A program made the position numbers and the translations under genes. Below, one piece after another: positions 42,325-43,998 of a stretch of 43,998 nt of DNA. Below the pieces are notes generated by a model. The model was not told the origin of the DNA. It saw only the letters and a list, made by a program, of their open reading frames with translations, and made no database searches. Position 1 is the stretch's first letter. Every line of letters begins with the position of its first letter. The stretch spans positions 27,687 through 71,684 of the forward strand of contig CAMYMC010000004.1 in the NCBI GenBank assembly GCA_947259365.1, written 5' to 3'. This DNA is from an uncultured Acidimicrobiaceae bacterium. Its GTDB lineage: Bacteria; Actinomycetota; Acidimicrobiia; Spongiisociales; UBA5794.

Positions 42325-42618
42325 ATGGCGACCTTCATCTCACTCATCTCCTATACGGAGCAGGGGATCGCCAACGTCAAGGACAGCCCGAAGCGACTCG
42401 ACCAGGCCCGCGACGCGTTCGCGGCGATGGGTGTGACGCTGAAGGACGTGTATCTCACGATGGGGGCGTACGACGTCGTGACGATCACCGAGGCACCCGA
42501 TGCGGAGACGGCGGCCAAAGCGCTGCTGATGATCGGCTCTATGGGCAGCGTCTCGTCGACGACGCTGACCGCGTTCCCCGAGGCCGAGTTCCGCGACATC
42601 ATCGCCGGGCTGCCCTAG
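42325..42618 (+). CDS. GYD domain protein
   Basis: A 97-residue small ferredoxin-like protein. GYD-family features are FISLISYTEQGIANVKDSPK, DQARDAFAAMGVTLKDVYLT and MGAYDVVTITEAPDAETAAK (the name-giving motif appears here as GAYDVV). It ends with LTAFPEAEFRDIIAGLP. Function unknown. The ATG at 42325 is chosen because of the GGAGGAGG site 5 nt upstream, despite an in-frame ATG 27 bp earlier. Confidence 0.92.
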   Translation: MATFISLISYTEQGIANVKDSPKRLDQARDAFAAMGVTLKDVYLTMGAYDVVTITEAPDAETAAKALLMIGSMGSVSSTTLTAFPEAEFRDIIAGLP

Positions 42619-42746
42619 AGCCCGCCGAGGGACCTCGGTCAGCAGAGGCCCGTCAGGGAGTCCGTTGCACGCAGATACGGCGCGCTCGCGGTCGTGACCC
42701 CGTTCGCGCCCGACCGTCGCCCGCCAACGAGTGCGGGCCAGCCCCG

Positions 42747-43115
42747 TCATCCGACGGATCGCCGCTCCCTGACGAGGACGACGTACGACGGGACGAGGCC
42801 GACGAGGACGACGAGGTCGATGAGGAGGAAGAACGGGTCTCCATCGATCGTGTAGAGGAAGAACAGAAAGACGACGATGGCGGTCCGGACGACGACCGAG
42901 GCCGGGTAGTACTTGTAGTCCTCGTGGTAGACGATGACCCCGATCAGGCCGGCGAGGGCGAGCATGAACATGCCGGCGACCCTCGGCATCACGTCGCCGT
43001 ACTCCTGGTTCGACTGAAACAGGTCCAAGAAGAGGTCCGGGACGAACGCCAGCCCGAGACCACCCACCGTGAGATAGCCGACGAGATACATCAAGAGCAG
43101 GCGTTTCGCCTTCAT
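42747..43115 (-). CDS. Small four-helix membrane protein, hypothetical
   Basis: A 122-residue integral membrane protein: four hydrophobic segments at about residues 7-28, 45-64, 75-90 and 95-115 (LLLMYLVGYLTVGGLGLAFV; VAGMFMLALAGLIGVIVYH; VVVRTAIVVFLFFLYTI; LLIDLVVLVGLVPSYVVLV). No family recognised. A GGAGGAGG ribosome-binding site lies before the ATG at 43115. It is transcribed after the 43284-43976 membrane-protein gene on the same strand, but a strong hairpin (43218-43247) lies between them. Confidence 0.85.
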   Translation of the reverse strand: MKAKRLLLMYLVGYLTVGGLGLAFVPDLFLDLFQSNQEYGDVMPRVAGMFMLALAGLIGVIVYHEDYKYYPASVVVRTAIVVFLFFLYTIDGDPFFLLIDLVVLVGLVPSYVVLVRERRSVG

Positions 43116-43217
43116 GGTCCCTCCTCCCTCGGCCGATACCGGGGCTCCACGCTAGGGCGTCGGCGCCAGGTCCGTGGTCTCGCGGCCGCGACGTTGGCGG
43201 GGGGCCGGCGGACGCGC

Positions 43218-43247
43218 CCGGGCCCCTGCGTGGTCGCAGGGGCCCGG
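43218..43247 (-). terminator. Strong hairpin terminator
   Basis: Perfect 13-bp stem (43218-43230 with 43235-43247) and TGGT loop, 36 bp beyond the stop at 43284. It separates two minus-strand membrane-protein genes into distinct transcripts. Confidence 0.85.
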
Positions 43248-43283
43248 TACGGTTGAGGTTCGGCTGGTGGTGATGCTTCGCTG

Positions 43284-43976
43284 CTAGACGAGCTCTCTTT
43301 CTTCTTTCTTCGCTTCCGAGATCATCCAGGTCTCCGCCCGGCCACGGCTCGCCCAAAAGAGGCCGCCGCCGGAGAGCAGACCCATCAGGCCGAGCGCTGC
43401 GAATGCGCCGGAGATGGCGAGGCCGAGCTGGAGAGCGGAGTGGGTGACGGTGCCGACACCGAGCTCACCGAACAGACCGTGGGCGGTGCCGCTCCACGCC
43501 TGGCCCCGGGCGGGACCCTCGATCGGGTGACGCCGATCGAAATCGGTCCAGTAGCGCCCATCGACGGGGAATTCGTAGGTGCCGGCGGCGAAGACCTGGC
43601 CTTCGTACGGGACGTCCTCATCGAGCACCACCGTCTGGGTGCCGTGCATGATGTGGTAGCCGATCACCGCCATCTGGTACATGTACTCGGACGCCGTGTT
43701 GACCAGCGGGTCGTTCGGATCGAAGTCCGACATGACCACCGGGTACTTCCAGTCCTCCGTCAACAGCGTCATGATCGCGTCGGCGTTCTCAGTCGTGCCG
43801 CGATCGACGAGCTGGCCTTCGTCGTTGTAGTTCAACGTGACGTTCTGCGCCTCGCTGAAGGCCTGGAGGGAGTCATATCCGTCCTGGACCTTCGCATAGG
43901 CGACGCCTGCAACGGCCAGGAACACGAGACCGACGACCATCAAGATGATGCCGATCGTCCTAAACCGCATTGCCAT
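43284..43976 (-). CDS. Membrane protein with large extracytoplasmic domain, hypothetical
   Basis: A 230-residue protein with an N-terminal helix (IGIILMVVGLVFLAVAGVAY), an external domain of about 145 residues (LVDRGTTENADAIMTLLTED, PLVNTASEYMYQMAVIGYHI, DVPYEGQVFAAGTYEFPVDG) and a C-terminal helix (GLAISGAFAALGLMGLLSGG) followed by a charged tail. No family recognised; the two-helix plan with an external domain is common in actinobacterial surface proteins. The ATG at 43976 is preferred to that at 43970 because an AAGGAG site lies at the right distance (about 8 nt). Confidence 0.82.
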   Translation of the reverse strand: MAMRFRTIGIILMVVGLVFLAVAGVAYAKVQDGYDSLQAFSEAQNVTLNYNDEGQLVDRGTTENADAIMTLLTEDWKYPVVMSDFDPNDPLVNTASEYMYQMAVIGYHIMHGTQTVVLDEDVPYEGQVFAAGTYEFPVDGRYWTDFDRRHPIEGPARGQAWSGTAHGLFGELGVGTVTHSALQLGLAISGAFAALGLMGLLSGGGLFWASRGRAETWMISEAKKEERELV

Positions 43977-43998
43977 TGGAGCTCTCCTTGCTCTCGGG

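Overview
The window is a very GC-rich bacterial chromosome segment, best explained as an uncultured or poorly characterised actinobacterium of the Acidimicrobiia type. This rests on two BTAD (SARP/AfsR-type) regulators, an LPxTG-like sorting signal, S-layer-homology-like repeats of a kind common in Acidimicrobiia, F420/flavin-type enzymes (LLM and DDN families), and several genes with a -10-like hexamer only 6-7 nt before the start codon (leaderless transcription). The lineage is inferred from gene content, not from a marker phylogeny. No rRNA, tRNA, CRISPR array, phage or insertion sequence was recognised.

Layout. 1-6.1 kb: the 3' end of an acidic repeat protein, a lipoprotein-type protein-isoaspartate methyltransferase, a polytopic spermidine-synthase-like protein, an alpha/beta-hydrolase/class III cyclase fusion, and a divergent acylphosphatase/Mth938 pair. 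6.1-13 kb: a frameshifted HExxH metalloprotease remnant, then a solute-binding lipoprotein whose family-5 SBP domain is circularly permuted, then a 1413-aa BTAD-STAND-TM-WD40 regulator. 13.1-16.8 kb: a tightly coupled minus-strand operon (CYTH-like, CYTH, PEBP lipoprotein, Mut7-C), an AAC(3)-family acetyltransferase, and a 60-aa secreted peptide. 16.9-22.8 kb: an unrecognised 395-aa protein, a flavin-binding protein with its TetR regulator and a clear palindromic operator, and a second large BTAD-ATPase-TPR regulator. 22.4-31.4 kb: YdhR-type monooxygenase, a damaged trypsin-like protease, an SLH/Fn3-like secreted protein, SnoaL-like cyclase, LLM oxidoreductase, GtrA, a tail-anchored protein, a long DUF11/SdrD-type LPxTG surface protein (interrupted), and a collagen-like secreted protein. 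31.7-44 kb: MFS transporter, lipoprotein, a three-gene ABC-2 export operon, SGNH hydrolase, RecQ-type helicase, DDN-family reductase, ScyD/ScyE-like secreted protein, GYD protein, and two small membrane proteins.

How it fits together. The most distinctive unit is at 7.0-13.0 kb. A lipid-anchored, permuted peptide-binding-type SBP sits 76 bp upstream of a regulator with its DNA-binding and STAND NTPase domains on one side of a single membrane span and a WD40 region on the other. That layout suggests a transmembrane one-component sensor with an external binding partner; this is inference. A heptamer direct repeat with 11-bp periodicity, the geometry SARP proteins bind, occurs upstream of two genes elsewhere in the window. 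Three genes (metalloprotease, serine protease, DUF11 protein) carry frameshifts, so either several secreted-protein genes are decaying or the assembly has local indel errors; raw-read checking would separate these.
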